In this document: positions 34,594 through 43,544 of the stretch, piece after piece
How positions within the stretch are numbered: position 1 is the stretch's first letter
Layout: each line of letters opens with the position of its first letter
From: Bacillota bacterium
GTDB lineage: Bacteria; Bacillota; Bacilli; Paenibacillales; UBA4045
Direction: 5' to 3'
NCBI GenBank assembly: GCA_023441055.1
Contig: JAEZQY010000057.1
Coordinates: forward strand, 1 to 64,000
Length of the DNA: 64,000 nucleotides
Program-made: the position numbers and the translations under genes
The notes under the pieces: generated by a model
Seen by the model: only the letters and a program-made list of their open reading frames with translations
Databases searched by the model: none
Told to the model about the DNA's origin: nothing

Positions 34594-36189
34594 ATGACGC
34601 AGCTCGCAGAGCAAGTAATGAATATTATGATCGTCGATGATGAACCGATCATTCGAATCGGGCTGCGTACCTTGGTCGAGTGGGAGAGCCACGGATTCCG
34701 ACTCGTTGCTGAGGCTTCCGATGGCGAGGAGGCGCTCGGCCTTATGGCGCAGCAGCCAGTAGATCTGCTCGTAACCGATATTCGCATGCCTAGAATGGAC
34801 GGTCTCGAGCTGATTCGTCAGACAAGACTCAGTAATGAGGATATAGGAATTGTTGTACTCAGCTGCCTCGATGATTTCAGCTTCGTGAAGGAGGCGATGA
34901 AACTTGGCGCGCGCGATTATATCCTGAAGCCGACGATGGAGCCCGACAGTCTGGTCGAGACACTGAAGTCTATTAGCAGCACCTTGTTAGAGGAACGATC
35001 GGAGCGCGCCCAACTCCAGGTGCTCAGCGAGCGCCTGGAACAATCGCGGGCATATCGCCTGCAAGCGACCCTGCGCGCCTATCTCGAGCAGGGACAATAT
35101 GTTGAGGAGCTGACCAGCGAGCTCTGCCGGGCAGACAGGAAGCTCTACACGCTTCATATCCTGCTGCCGCTCCACATGAACATAGCCAGTCTGGATGCAG
35201 CGTTATCAGATATTCTAGTTGCAGTCCGATTGCAGGATAACGGCTATCTGCTGTTGCTGGACTGTGAGCGCGCGCTGTCAACGAATGAATGGTATCAACT
35301 CGCCCACAGCACCGCAGAGGGTATAATCTTGCAGCTGGCGAAGTCTCGCGGACGTGATTCGCAGACAGAGCAATATCCAGTTATATTCGTCGGACCGCCG
35401 ATTCACAATCTGAGCGAGCTGCCCGACAGAATTGACTATCATCGCGAGCAGGCGCATTGGCGTTATTACAGCGGCAGTAACAACCCGATCTACATGGACG
35501 CGCCGTTGCCTCGAACCATTGGCGATCTATCCCCTGCTGCCGAATCACGCAATAACCTGTTGCGCGCAATCGCCGGAGGTAATCCGGAGGCGGTTCGTCA
35601 TCATCTGGGGGAGCTGCTGACGATGATCGAGCAATCGAAGCCGGAGCTGCCCAAACTGCATGCCTATATATTCGAAACCGCCAGCCTAATTATCGGCTAT
35701 GCGCGTGAGCATCATTATCTGAATATAGGCGAGCTGGAACAGAAGTATGTGTCCTTAGAAACGATAGCCGGCAAGTTGCTGTTTAAGGATTTATATTGGC
35801 ATATGATCGATTTCACCCGTGAGCTGTTCGATAGGCAGGATGTTATTCGTACCCGGCAAGCCGAGAATATGCATCCGTTCATTCGCAAGGCGATCGCTTT
35901 CATCCGCGGCCACTACATGGAGAACATTGGTACAGCGGATATTGCCGAGCATGTCAAGCTTAGTCGAAGCTATCTAAGTGATCTGTACAGCAAGGAGGCC
36001 GGAGAATCATTGATCGAGACACTGGCCAGGGTGAGGATTGAGGAGGCATGCAGACTGCTGCTCAGTACCGATCTCAAGGTGTATGAGGTTGCAGAAGCTG
36101 TCGGCTTTAATGATAGCAAGACATTCACAAAATCGTTCAAGCGGCAGCTTGGCTGCTCGCCCAAGGAATATTGCCAATCGAACAAATAG
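34594..36189 (+). CDS. YesN-type response regulator with AraC DNA-binding domain
   Basis: A 531-residue partner of the kinase just upstream. The receiver (about 10-130) has Asp-Asp at MIVDDEP, the acceptor Asp62 in LLVTDIRMPRMDG, and the conserved Lys in YILKPTM, so phosphorylation is expected. A ~270-residue middle region of the YesN type links to two AraC helix-turn-helix motifs at the C-terminus (IGTADIAEHVKLSRSYLSDLY and VAEAVGFNDSKTFTKSFK). AGGAGG lies 7 nt before the ATG. Such pairs usually control a neighbouring transporter; the ABC export operon downstream is the natural candidate (inference). Confidence 0.93.
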   Translation: MTQLAEQVMNIMIVDDEPIIRIGLRTLVEWESHGFRLVAEASDGEEALGLMAQQPVDLLVTDIRMPRMDGLELIRQTRLSNEDIGIVVLSCLDDFSFVKEAMKLGARDYILKPTMEPDSLVETLKSISSTLLEERSERAQLQVLSERLEQSRAYRLQATLRAYLEQGQYVEELTSELCRADRKLYTLHILLPLHMNIASLDAALSDILVAVRLQDNGYLLLLDCERALSTNEWYQLAHSTAEGIILQLAKSRGRDSQTEQYPVIFVGPPIHNLSELPDRIDYHREQAHWRYYSGSNNPIYMDAPLPRTIGDLSPAAESRNNLLRAIAGGNPEAVRHHLGELLTMIEQSKPELPKLHAYIFETASLIIGYAREHHYLNIGELEQKYVSLETIAGKLLFKDLYWHMIDFTRELFDRQDVIRTRQAENMHPFIRKAIAFIRGHYMENIGTADIAEHVKLSRSYLSDLYSKEAGESLIETLARVRIEEACRLLLSTDLKVYEVAEAVGFNDSKTFTKSFKRQLGCSPKEYCQSNK

Positions 36190-36219
36190 ACACCTTATCG
36201 AACAAGGGGTGTCTTTTTT
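36188..36219 (+). terminator. Terminator after the AraC-type regulator
   Basis: AGACACC (36188-36194) pairs with GGTGTCT (36208-36214), followed by a run of six T including the last paired base. The stem begins inside the stop codon. Confidence 0.88.
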
Positions 36220-36276
36220 GTATGCGGGGAAGCGGTTACATTTATTATAGCTAAATATGCCTCGAGGTGAGTGAAA

Positions 36277-36966
36277 TTGGATGAAGCAGTACCGATTATA
36301 AGAACCGTAGGAGTGAAGCGCGTGTTCGGCAAGGGAGCTTCTGCCGTACATGCCTTGAAGGGTGCCGATTTGTCCGTTCCCAGTGGCAGGCTTGTGGCGT
36401 TGAAGGGACGATCTGGGTCTGGCAAGACGACCTTGATTAATATGCTGGGCGCGCTCGATCGACCAACGGAAGGCGCAATCTACTTCATGGGTCGGGAGAT
36501 CAGCGGACTGTCGGAGCATGAGCGCAATGAAGTGCGCCGCCGGCAGATGGGACTGATCTTCCAGTCCTTCGCCCTCGTTCCATTGATGTCAGCTTACGAG
36601 AACGTCGAGTTCGGCCTGCGCATCGCTGGCATAAGCGCGAGCGATTACAAACATCGCGCAGAAGAGGTCCTAGACTTCGTCGGCTTGAAGAAGCGTATGA
36701 AGCATCGTCCCTTCGAATTGTCCGGCGGAGAGCAGCAACGCGTGGCCATCGCGCGCGCGCTGGCACACAGACCGAAGCTTATCCTGGCTGATGAGCCGAC
36801 TGCCGAGCTGGACAGCAAGATGGGGCTCCAGATTATGAAGCTGTTCAAGGATCTGGTGCAGCGGGAAGGGATAACGATTATTATGACGACTCATGATCCG
36901 GCGATTATGGAGATCGTCGATCAAGTATACGCATTGGAGGATGGTCAAATTGTCGATCAAGGGTAG
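36277..36966 (+). CDS. ABC transporter ATP-binding protein, MacB/LolD-like
   Basis: A 229-residue ATPase with Walker A GRSGSGKTT, Q-loop FQSFALVP, signature LSGGEQQRVAIARAL, Walker B LILADEPTAELD and the H-loop in TTHDP. It has the MacB/LolD pattern of exporters that work with FtsX-type permeases. The TTG start at 36277 has GAGGTGA 6 nt upstream; GTG 36271 abuts that site. It is the first of four genes: ATPase, lipoprotein adaptor, FtsX permease, second ATPase. The substrate may be an antimicrobial peptide or a lipid, but nothing in the sequence shows which. Confidence 0.9.
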   Translation: MDEAVPIIRTVGVKRVFGKGASAVHALKGADLSVPSGRLVALKGRSGSGKTTLINMLGALDRPTEGAIYFMGREISGLSEHERNEVRRRQMGLIFQSFALVPLMSAYENVEFGLRIAGISASDYKHRAEEVLDFVGLKKRMKHRPFELSGGEQQRVAIARALAHRPKLILADEPTAELDSKMGLQIMKLFKDLVQREGITIIMTTHDPAIMEIVDQVYALEDGQIVDQG

Positions 36967-37975
36967 AATGAAGCTCGCATCAGCGACAGCGCTCAGCCTG
37001 GCGATGCTCCTGGCAAGCGGCTGCTCGTTATTGCCGAAGGAGGAGGAAGCGCTCTCTCCTCCACTAGTAAAGCCAGTCAAGCAGAACTTCACGACTGTAG
37101 AGGTGAAGAGAGGCTCGATCGAGCAGGCGATTCGCGGGGTCGCGTTCCTGGAGCCCTATCTGGTGAAGTATCACCAGTTCAAGGATGGCGGCGGCCGGAT
37201 TAAGGATGTGCTGGTCAGATCAGGCGATGAGGTGCAGCAGGGCGATATTATGATCCAGCTGGAGGTCGAAGGGCTGGATATGGAGATCAAGCATCGGACA
37301 TTGAATCTGGAGAAGGCCAAGCTAGCCCTGACGCAAGCCAGGGATAATCGAGACGAGGATCTAATGCGGATCCGGATGCTCGAGCTCGACATAGCCCAGA
37401 CGGAGTATGACTATACAGCCTCCAAGCTGAACAGCCGAACATTGAAGGCTGAGATGGACGGTGCGGTCACATTCGTTGTCAATAAGAAGACACCGGATTA
37501 TGTAGATGCATTCGAGAATCTGGTCATCGTCGCTGACACCTCCAAGCTGCGTCTGGTTATGGAGAAGTCTGACTCGAATTCGATGATAGGCGCTGAGGTC
37601 GGCATGCAGGCAGTGGCGACAGCCAAGGGCAACACCTATTCCGCCAAGGTTGTGCAGACGCCGAGCTCCGCGCCGTCCACAGACGATACGCAGCTTCGGG
37701 ACCGCTACTCCAGGTCGATCTACCTGGAGCTGGAGGAGCTGCCTGAGGATGCGAAGATGGGCAATCTGCTGGATGTGAAAATCGTGACTAAGCAGAAGGA
37801 GGATACGCTCATTATCCCGACACAAGCGCTCCGCACGTTCATGACACGCAATTATGTACAGATTCTCGATGGTGAACGCATCAGCGAGGCGGATGTCGAG
37901 ATCGGGATTAAGACGCCTACAGAGGTTGAGATTCTTGCTGGGGTCGAGGAAGGTCAGATGCTGATCCTCCGCTAG
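36950..37975 (+). CDS. Membrane-fusion adaptor lipoprotein (HlyD/RND adaptor type)
   Basis: A 341-residue adaptor with a lipoprotein signal ending LLASGC. A biotinyl-lipoyl-like half motif (GRIKDVLVRSGDEVQQGDIMIQLE), a coiled-coil pair (about 100-150) and a returning half motif follow, then a beta-barrel domain ending in EVEILAGVEEGQMLIL. The start may be TTG 36950 (GGAGG 9 nt upstream), overlapping the ATPase gene by 17 bp, or ATG 36968 just after its stop. It is expected to bridge the transporter and the wall or envelope. Confidence 0.85.
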   Translation: MSIKGRMKLASATALSLAMLLASGCSLLPKEEEALSPPLVKPVKQNFTTVEVKRGSIEQAIRGVAFLEPYLVKYHQFKDGGGRIKDVLVRSGDEVQQGDIMIQLEVEGLDMEIKHRTLNLEKAKLALTQARDNRDEDLMRIRMLELDIAQTEYDYTASKLNSRTLKAEMDGAVTFVVNKKTPDYVDAFENLVIVADTSKLRLVMEKSDSNSMIGAEVGMQAVATAKGNTYSAKVVQTPSSAPSTDDTQLRDRYSRSIYLELEELPEDAKMGNLLDVKIVTKQKEDTLIIPTQALRTFMTRNYVQILDGERISEADVEIGIKTPTEVEILAGVEEGQMLILR

Positions 37976-38009
37976 GTTGATTATCGGATGACGGAAGGAG
38001 GACGGTCTT

Positions 38010-40856
38010 GTGGCTTTGCTGGTTATGATATTCCGCAAGATGATCAAGAATAAGTGGCTGGAACTCAGCCTGCTGCTTGGGCTTATTCTAAGTGTGGCTC
38101 TAGTTAGCAGCATGCCGATCTATACGAATGCTATCCTGCAGCGTATGCTGATCAAGGATTTGGAGCTGCTCCAGACGAACTCGAATCAATATCCCGGCAG
38201 TGTCACGATCGGTTACAGCTTCTCGGACGAGAAGCCCGAGACGCGGGTCGCTCGCCTTAGGACGCTGGATAACATTGCCAGCGCTGCTGTTAATGACGGC
38301 TTTCATATTCCCGTGCTTCATTATGTGAAGGAGCGCCGCGTGTCGATGATGGAGACGCTGCCTGTCGATACGGTGAAGTATGATCCTAGTGTGAAGCGAC
38401 AGGCTGATCTAGGCACACTTGAGGGCATTGAGAACCATGTGCGCCTGTTGGACGGACGTATGCCTGCAGCCGATCAGCCCGTAGATGGCGTATATGAAGC
38501 AGTAATCGTGCAGAAGGCGATCTTCGATCTGAAGCTGGCGGTCGGCGCAGAGTATGTGATGACCGAGCGCAACACGGAGAACCAGGTTCGCGTGAGAGTC
38601 GTAGGCGTCATCGATAAATTGGATGATACCGACTTATATTGGAATAACAACAATGTCTCGCGTTATGCCAGAACGCTGCTTATCCCATTCGACACGTTCG
38701 AACGTGATTTCACATCTGGCGCTTCGATTCAAGTGCGATCTCTCTATTATAATATTGTGCTCGACTATTCGCAGATGAAGCTGGAGAATGTAGAGGATTA
38801 CCTGATTACCCATTCGTGGCTGAAATACAGACTGGGCTCCTTATCGTTCCATCATAGCGTTGGTGCTGCCGCTTACGACACGGTGAATGTCTATGATGAG
38901 CGCGAGGCGAAGCTTAGAACGCTGCTCTGGTCTATGAACGTGCCGGTTATGATTATGCTGGCCTTCTATCTGTATATGGTATCCAATCTGATCATGGATC
39001 GGCAGAAGACGGAGATCGCAGTGCTGCGCAGCCGAGGTGCAAGTCGCTTGCAGATTATGCTGAGCTTCTTGCTCGAGGGTATCGCGCTATCAGCAATTGC
39101 CTTGGCCATTGGTCCATATGCAGGTCTAATCCTGACTAAGGTGCTCGGTGCCTCCAATGGCTTCCTGGAATTCGTGCAGCGCTCCGCGATGGAAGTCAGA
39201 CTGGATAAGACAGCCTATGTGTATAGTCTATACGCGCTTGGCTTCGGCTTGCTTACGATACTTATACCTGGATTTATGGCGACACGAATATCCATAGTTG
39301 GCCATAAGCAATCGATGGCGCGCAAGCAGAAGAAGTCGCTGTGGCATAAGCTGTTCCTGGATGTTATCCTGGTGGCAATCTCCATCTACGGCTTAGTCAG
39401 CTTCGATCGCCGCATGAAGGAGCTGTCCAGCGCAGGGCTGGATGCTTCACAATTCACAATTGATCCGCTGCTGTTCGTTGTACCGACGTTGTTCACGGTT
39501 GGCTGCGGACTGCTGTTCCTGCGACTATACCCGTGGTTCATTCGGTTGATCTATTGGATTGGGCGCAGGTGGTGGCCGCCATCCCTGTATTCAACACTGA
39601 TTCAGGTAGGGCGCTCCAGCACCCAATACCAATTCCTAATGGTATTCCTGATCATGACGATTGCGACTGGGATATTCAGCGCGAGCGCGGCTAGAACGAT
39701 GAATCAGAACAATGAGGATAAGATCTCATATCAGTATGGCGCTGATATTGTGATGAGGGTGCAGTGGCAGAATGACGCACCACCGCCGCCAGCTCCCGGC
39801 CAAGAGGCGCCAACCTCTACGCTGCCTAAGCGTGTTCAATTCGTGGAGCCTGCGTATGAACCGATGGTTCGCGGCCTGCCCGGAGTCGAGTCCTCTGCCA
39901 AGGTGTTCGTGAAGGAGAAGGCGACCTATTCAGGCTCGGGCTATAATGGCATAGGCACACTGATGGCGATCGACACCGATGAATTCGGGCGGACCGCATG
40001 GTTCAAGAATGACCTGCTGGATTATCCCATCTATGACTACTTGAATTTGATCGCGCCGGATCCATCGGCGGTTCTGATTTCGCAGACGTTAGCAGATCAG
40101 CATTCGGTTAAGCCTGGTGACCAAATATATCTCGGCTGGGAAATGGTCGAGCCGCGCACCTTCATGGTGTACGGTATTATTGACTACTTCCCGACCTATC
40201 AACCGAATCCGACAATGCCGGGTGCGCCAATGCCAACCTTAATCGTCGCTCATCTTAGCGCTGTACAATCCTTGCTAGCGGTTGAGCCGTATCAAATCTG
40301 GATGAAGACATCGGATGATGTCAATCGGGAGGCGCTGGTAGAGGAGCTGAGGGAACGTAGAATTCCGATCGAGCGCTATATCGATGTGCGTTCCGAGATT
40401 ATTAAGGTGAAGAATGACCCGTTCCAGCTGGCAGTCAACGGCGTGATGACGCTCGGATTCATGATCTCTATCATCGTGTCCTTCTGTGGATTCCTGCTCT
40501 ATTGGGTGCTCTCGCTGCATGGTCGCATTCTTCAGATCGGCATATTCCGAGCGATGGGAATATCCTTCCGTCAGCTCGTGCTGATGCTCATTACGGAGCA
40601 GATTCTGACCTCCGGAGCAGGTATTGCAATCGGGCTGGTCAGCGGCAATCTGACGAGCAGACTATTCGTTCAGTTCTTCCAGCTGTCCTTCAACCCAGCC
40701 ACACAGGTTCCACCGTTCGAGGTGATCTTCGATTCGCGCGATACGATCGGCATGTTCATCGTTGTGAGTCTGATGATCGTCTTGGGCTTGGCTATCCTTG
40801 CTTACTTACTATCGCGTATTAAGATTCATCAAGCTGTGAAGCTAGGGGAGGATTAA
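38010..40856 (+). CDS. Large FtsX-type ABC exporter permease
   Basis: A 948-residue permease with two FtsX/MacB-like membrane regions. A helix near residues 20-38 precedes a ~260-residue extracytoplasmic domain. Three helices about 305-420 form the first FtsX module (LRSRGASRLQIMLSFLLEGIAL), then further helices (about 450-580), a second extracytoplasmic domain and a C-terminal FtsX module (YWVLSLHGRILQIGIFRAMGIS). GTG start with AAGGAGG 8 nt upstream. Its size suggests a fusion of two permease halves. Both flanking ATPases could energise it. Confidence 0.9.
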   Translation: MALLVMIFRKMIKNKWLELSLLLGLILSVALVSSMPIYTNAILQRMLIKDLELLQTNSNQYPGSVTIGYSFSDEKPETRVARLRTLDNIASAAVNDGFHIPVLHYVKERRVSMMETLPVDTVKYDPSVKRQADLGTLEGIENHVRLLDGRMPAADQPVDGVYEAVIVQKAIFDLKLAVGAEYVMTERNTENQVRVRVVGVIDKLDDTDLYWNNNNVSRYARTLLIPFDTFERDFTSGASIQVRSLYYNIVLDYSQMKLENVEDYLITHSWLKYRLGSLSFHHSVGAAAYDTVNVYDEREAKLRTLLWSMNVPVMIMLAFYLYMVSNLIMDRQKTEIAVLRSRGASRLQIMLSFLLEGIALSAIALAIGPYAGLILTKVLGASNGFLEFVQRSAMEVRLDKTAYVYSLYALGFGLLTILIPGFMATRISIVGHKQSMARKQKKSLWHKLFLDVILVAISIYGLVSFDRRMKELSSAGLDASQFTIDPLLFVVPTLFTVGCGLLFLRLYPWFIRLIYWIGRRWWPPSLYSTLIQVGRSSTQYQFLMVFLIMTIATGIFSASAARTMNQNNEDKISYQYGADIVMRVQWQNDAPPPPAPGQEAPTSTLPKRVQFVEPAYEPMVRGLPGVESSAKVFVKEKATYSGSGYNGIGTLMAIDTDEFGRTAWFKNDLLDYPIYDYLNLIAPDPSAVLISQTLADQHSVKPGDQIYLGWEMVEPRTFMVYGIIDYFPTYQPNPTMPGAPMPTLIVAHLSAVQSLLAVEPYQIWMKTSDDVNREALVEELRERRIPIERYIDVRSEIIKVKNDPFQLAVNGVMTLGFMISIIVSFCGFLLYWVLSLHGRILQIGIFRAMGISFRQLVLMLITEQILTSGAGIAIGLVSGNLTSRLFVQFFQLSFNPATQVPPFEVIFDSRDTIGMFIVVSLMIVLGLAILAYLLSRIKIHQAVKLGED

Positions 40857-40858
40857 CG

Positions 40859-41734
40859 ATGATCCATTGCGACAATCTGGTCAAAATCTACAAGGTAGCG
40901 GATCTGGAGGTCGTCGCCCTGCAAGGGCTCGATCTTCATATCGCGCCAGGTGAACTGATGGCCATCATCGGCAACAGCGGAAGCGGCAAATCTACGTTGC
41001 TCAACATGCTCGGCGGCCTGGATAAGCCTTCGGCCGGCAATCTGGTGATTGATGGCAAGGATATGCTGAAGTTCGGCGAGCGCGATCTGATGAAATTCAA
41101 GCGGGAGACGGTCGGATTCGTCTGGCAGAACAATGCGCGAAACTTAATACCTTACTTAACTGCACTGGAGAATGTGGAGCTTCCGATTCTGCTGCAGGGC
41201 AGGCGCAAGCGCCAGCGCGCGCTGGAGCTGCTCGAGGCTGTTGGTCTGGGTCACCGGATTCATAATCGCCTGAATCAGCTCTCTGGCGGTGAGCAGCAGC
41301 GTGTAGCGATCGCCATTGCGCTGGCTAATCGGCCGAAGATTCTGCTCGCGGATGAGCCGACCGGCTCTGTGGACTCTGCGATGGCCAATCAAATTCTAGA
41401 TCTGTTCCGCGAACTAAATCGCACGATGGGCCTCACCATCATCATTGTTACGCATGATCCCTTGATCGCTAAGAAGGTAGATCGCGTGATCGCGATTCGC
41501 GATGGTAAGACCTCATCTGAGATGATTCGCAGACAATCCTACGCGGATGAACTGGCCGCGATGGAATCGGAGATGGAAGAGGACACCCATATCGAGTATG
41601 CGGTGTTAGACAAGGCCGGACGCTTACAGATCCCAAGCGGATATCTGGAGGCGATCGGAGCTACGAACACGAATAAGATTCAGGTGGCGCTGGAAGACGG
41701 CAAGATTGTGCTGCTGCCTCCAGAAGAAAGATAG
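40859..41734 (+). CDS. ABC transporter ATPase with C-terminal AbrB-like domain
   Basis: A 291-residue protein. Residues 1-225 form a normal MacB/LolD-type ATPase (GNSGSGKST, LSGGEQQRVAIAIAL, LLADEPTGSVD, VTHDP). After a linker, residues about 243-290 read as a swapped-hairpin AbrB/SpoVT-type module: VLDKAGRLQIPSGYLEAIG, then NKIQVALEDGKIVLLP. I recognise this by its match to the DxxGRxxIPxxxxxxLG plus strand-turn-strand pattern. In other proteins such modules bind DNA or partner proteins. GGGGAGGA precedes the ATG. It is the last gene of the export operon. Confidence 0.85.
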   Translation: MIHCDNLVKIYKVADLEVVALQGLDLHIAPGELMAIIGNSGSGKSTLLNMLGGLDKPSAGNLVIDGKDMLKFGERDLMKFKRETVGFVWQNNARNLIPYLTALENVELPILLQGRRKRQRALELLEAVGLGHRIHNRLNQLSGGEQQRVAIAIALANRPKILLADEPTGSVDSAMANQILDLFRELNRTMGLTIIIVTHDPLIAKKVDRVIAIRDGKTSSEMIRRQSYADELAAMESEMEEDTHIEYAVLDKAGRLQIPSGYLEAIGATNTNKIQVALEDGKIVLLPPEER

Positions 41735-41761
41735 TATCATAAGGATCGTTAAGGATTAAAG

Positions 41762-41793
41762 CACGAAGAGCGCCTACATAGGCGCTCTTCGTG
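41762..41793. terminator. Bidirectional terminator between the ABC operon and uspA
   Basis: A perfect 15-bp inverted repeat (41762-41776 with 41779-41793) lies between the convergent genes. The GC-rich stem is followed by TATAATG on the plus strand. Confidence 0.75.
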
Positions 41794-41803
41794 TATAATG
41801 AAG

Positions 41804-42229
41804 TTATCTGACCACAAGAACAGGGATCTTCGTATGCTGGATGACATTGTGACTAACGCTGCCCAGCATGAACTCCTTCACAGCACCGAGTCCTCTGCTG
41901 CCGATGACGATCAGATCAGCGTTCGACTGCTTCGCGTGTTCAATCAATGCCTTGGCAGGATTCCCTTGCAGCAGGGTGACATGCGCATCCGCCAGGTCGG
42001 CGGTTCTAGCCTTGGCTTCCTGCACGATTTGCTGCGCGTATTCATAATTAGCTACTTCATAATTTTGCGGCAGCGGGATGAGCGCTTCCCCGAATGCGAA
42101 GGTGGGGTAAGCATACACATGCACGACTTCGAGCTTGCTGCCGAACGCCTCAGCTAATATCTTAGCCTGTGCCAAGGCGCGACGGGATGGTTCCGAGCTA
42201 TCATAAGCCACTATTATTTTCGTGTACAT
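41804..42229 (-). CDS. Universal stress protein UspA family
   Basis: A 141-residue single-domain Usp. It has the ATP-binding pattern G-x2-G-x9-G-S at GSRGLGAVKEFMLGSVSH, plus the first-strand Asp in KIIVAYDSSEPSRRAL, so it is the ATP-binding class. It acts in the cytoplasm; its client is unknown. Several ATGs are in tandem; 42229 is chosen for its 6-nt distance from GAGGTG. An FNR/CRP-like palindrome sits exactly 41.5 bp upstream of the predicted transcription start, suggesting induction by oxygen limitation or a related signal. Confidence 0.88.
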   Translation of the reverse strand: MYTKIIVAYDSSEPSRRALAQAKILAEAFGSKLEVVHVYAYPTFAFGEALIPLPQNYEVANYEYAQQIVQEAKARTADLADAHVTLLQGNPAKALIEHAKQSNADLIVIGSRGLGAVKEFMLGSVSHNVIQHTKIPVLVVR

Positions 42230-42266
42230 CATCATCACCTCAAGTGAAATGGTTGGCTATACTTCT

Positions 42267-42309
42267 ATTCTATTCTTAATCGGTTGATCCTCATGTGAGG
42301 TAAATCACG
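42267..42309 (-). promoter_or_regulatory. FNR/CRP-type activator site and -10 of uspA
   Basis: TGTGAGGTAAATCACG at 42294-42309 matches TGTGA-nnTAnn-TCACA with one changed base. On the minus strand a -10 TAGAAT lies at 42272-42267, giving a start near 42260. The palindrome centre is then at -41.5, the classical class II activator position. No good -35 is present, as expected for an activated promoter. Regulator identity is inferred. Confidence 0.55.
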
Positions 42310-42337
42310 CAAAAGGTGAATGACAAGGAGAGATGGG

Positions 42338-42592
42338 TTGGGCATGCTGAAGACGAAATGGACAAGCGACCAGAAGAAGACCATGATTGAGCAGATTCAA
42401 GTCTATTATGAACAAGAACGCGGGGAATCAATCGGCTCCATTGCAGCTGAGCAAATCGTCGACGCGATGATTACGATTATTGGCCCCTTCGTGTATAATC
42501 TAGCTATTGCGGATGCTCGAGCTGTATTGAGCGAGCGTATGCTGTCGCTGGAGGATGAGCTGTACAGCCTGGAGAAGCAGATCAGTAGATGA
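42338..42592 (+). CDS. DUF2164-family protein
   Basis: An 84-residue protein with the DUF2164 pattern: IQVYYEQERGESIGSIAAEQIVDAMITIIGPFVYNLAIADAR. The family has no known function. TTG at 42338 is preferred (GGAG 7 nt upstream); ATG 42344 is possible, and the ATG 18 bp upstream contains the site itself. It is divergent from uspA and shares the 108-bp intergenic region with the FNR/CRP-like site, but lies on its far side. The HAD hydrolase gene begins 54 bp downstream. Confidence 0.78.
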   Translation: MGMLKTKWTSDQKKTMIEQIQVYYEQERGESIGSIAAEQIVDAMITIIGPFVYNLAIADARAVLSERMLSLEDELYSLEKQISR

Positions 42593-42646
42593 TCATTCAT
42601 GATGGTTGATGGTCAACAAAAACAATGGATGGATGGAGATGCACAG

Positions 42647-43303
42647 ATGATTAAGGCAGTAGTGTTTGATTTTGACGGACTAATACTAGATACAGAATCG
42701 CTATGGTTTGATGCGTATAGCGCAGTATATGCGGAAGAAGGCGGCGTGCTGCCCGTCGAGGAGTGGGCGAAGGCGGTAGGCACCACGTTCGGTGTATTCG
42801 ATCCCTACGTTTATCTCGAGTCGCAGATCGGCAAGCCCGTGGATCGCGAATCCATCGAAGCTCGAATGAAAGCTAATTATGATCAATATGTACAGCAGCT
42901 GCAGCTGCGCCCAGGTGTCGAGGATTATCTTCGCGACGCCAGGCAAATGGGACTGCGGATCGGACTGTCGTCCAGTTCCTCTCGAGAATGGGTGGAGGGT
43001 TATCTGAAGCAATACGGTCTGCGGGACTACTTCGAAGCAATCAGCACATCGAATGACGTGGCGGTGGTGAAGCCGGATCCAGCGTTATATTTGCGCACGA
43101 TGCAGCTGCTCGGTGTTACCGGTGCAGAATCGCTGGCTTTCGAAGACTCGCTGAACGGACTGCGAGCGGCAGTCGCCGCAGGCATGCACGCCGTCGTCGT
43201 GCCCAATCCAATTACTGAGCATCTAGCCTTCGAGAACCATCGGTATCGGTTGTCCTCAATGTCTGAGCTGTCGCTGTCTGAGCTGCTGAAGAAGCTTGAA
43301 TAG
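42647..43303 (+). CDS. HAD-superfamily hydrolase, beta-phosphoglucomutase-like
   Basis: A 218-residue phosphatase or phosphomutase of HAD subfamily IA. Motif I is FDFDGLILDTE (Asp8, Asp10), motif II GLSSSSSREW, motif III the Lys in VVKPDPALYL, and motif IV EDSLNGLRAA. The helical cap lies between residues ~15 and 90. The substrate cannot be read from the sequence. ATG at 42647 has GGAG 8 nt upstream; an upstream ATG adds 16 low-complexity residues and is less likely. It is probably co-transcribed with the DUF2164 gene. Confidence 0.88.
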   Translation: MIKAVVFDFDGLILDTESLWFDAYSAVYAEEGGVLPVEEWAKAVGTTFGVFDPYVYLESQIGKPVDRESIEARMKANYDQYVQQLQLRPGVEDYLRDARQMGLRIGLSSSSSREWVEGYLKQYGLRDYFEAISTSNDVAVVKPDPALYLRTMQLLGVTGAESLAFEDSLNGLRAAVAAGMHAVVVPNPITEHLAFENHRYRLSSMSELSLSELLKKLE

Positions 43304-43332
43304 CCGACAGTTAGGCTGTGTGTGTCTATAAC

Positions 43333-43360
43333 TGGACATCAGCGAATAATCTGCTATAAT
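43333..43360 (+). promoter_or_regulatory. Promoter of the thiamine-precursor operon
   Basis: TGGACA (43333-43338) and TATAAT (43355-43360) are 16 bp apart, with an extended TGC before the -10. Predicted start near 43367 places the TPP aptamer at the head of the transcript. Confidence 0.75.
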
Positions 43361-43388
43361 AGGTTTAGTAATAATCGAACTTAAGATG

Positions 43389-43483
43389 TCGACAGGGAGC
43401 TGGAAATGGCCGGCTGAGAGTGTATCCCCCAGGATACAGACCTGCAACCTGATCTGGATAATGCCAGCGTAGGAATCGGACAT
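43389..43483 (+). ncRNA. TPP riboswitch (THI element)
   Basis: The conserved THI-box parts are present in order: GACAGGGAGC, GGCTGAGAGTG, a small variable hairpin (TATCCCCCAGGATA), GACCTGCAACCTGATCTGG and ATAATGCCAGCGTAGGAA. Thiamine pyrophosphate binding to this aptamer is established. Between the aptamer and the terminator at 43545 lie two hairpins (43484-43501 and 43509-43524) that could take part in switching. The operon it heads encodes thiamine-precursor uptake, which agrees. Confidence 0.95.
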
Positions 43484-43544
43484 GGACGATTGTTGTCGTC
43501 CCTGAATGAACTTCGAGAGAAGTTATTCTTATGAATGCAAGCGT

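Noticed and set aside
36227..36240. Possible CcpA (cre) site upstream of the ABC export operon
   Set aside because: GGGAAGCGGTTACA matches only part of the cre consensus and there is no supporting carbon-related context.
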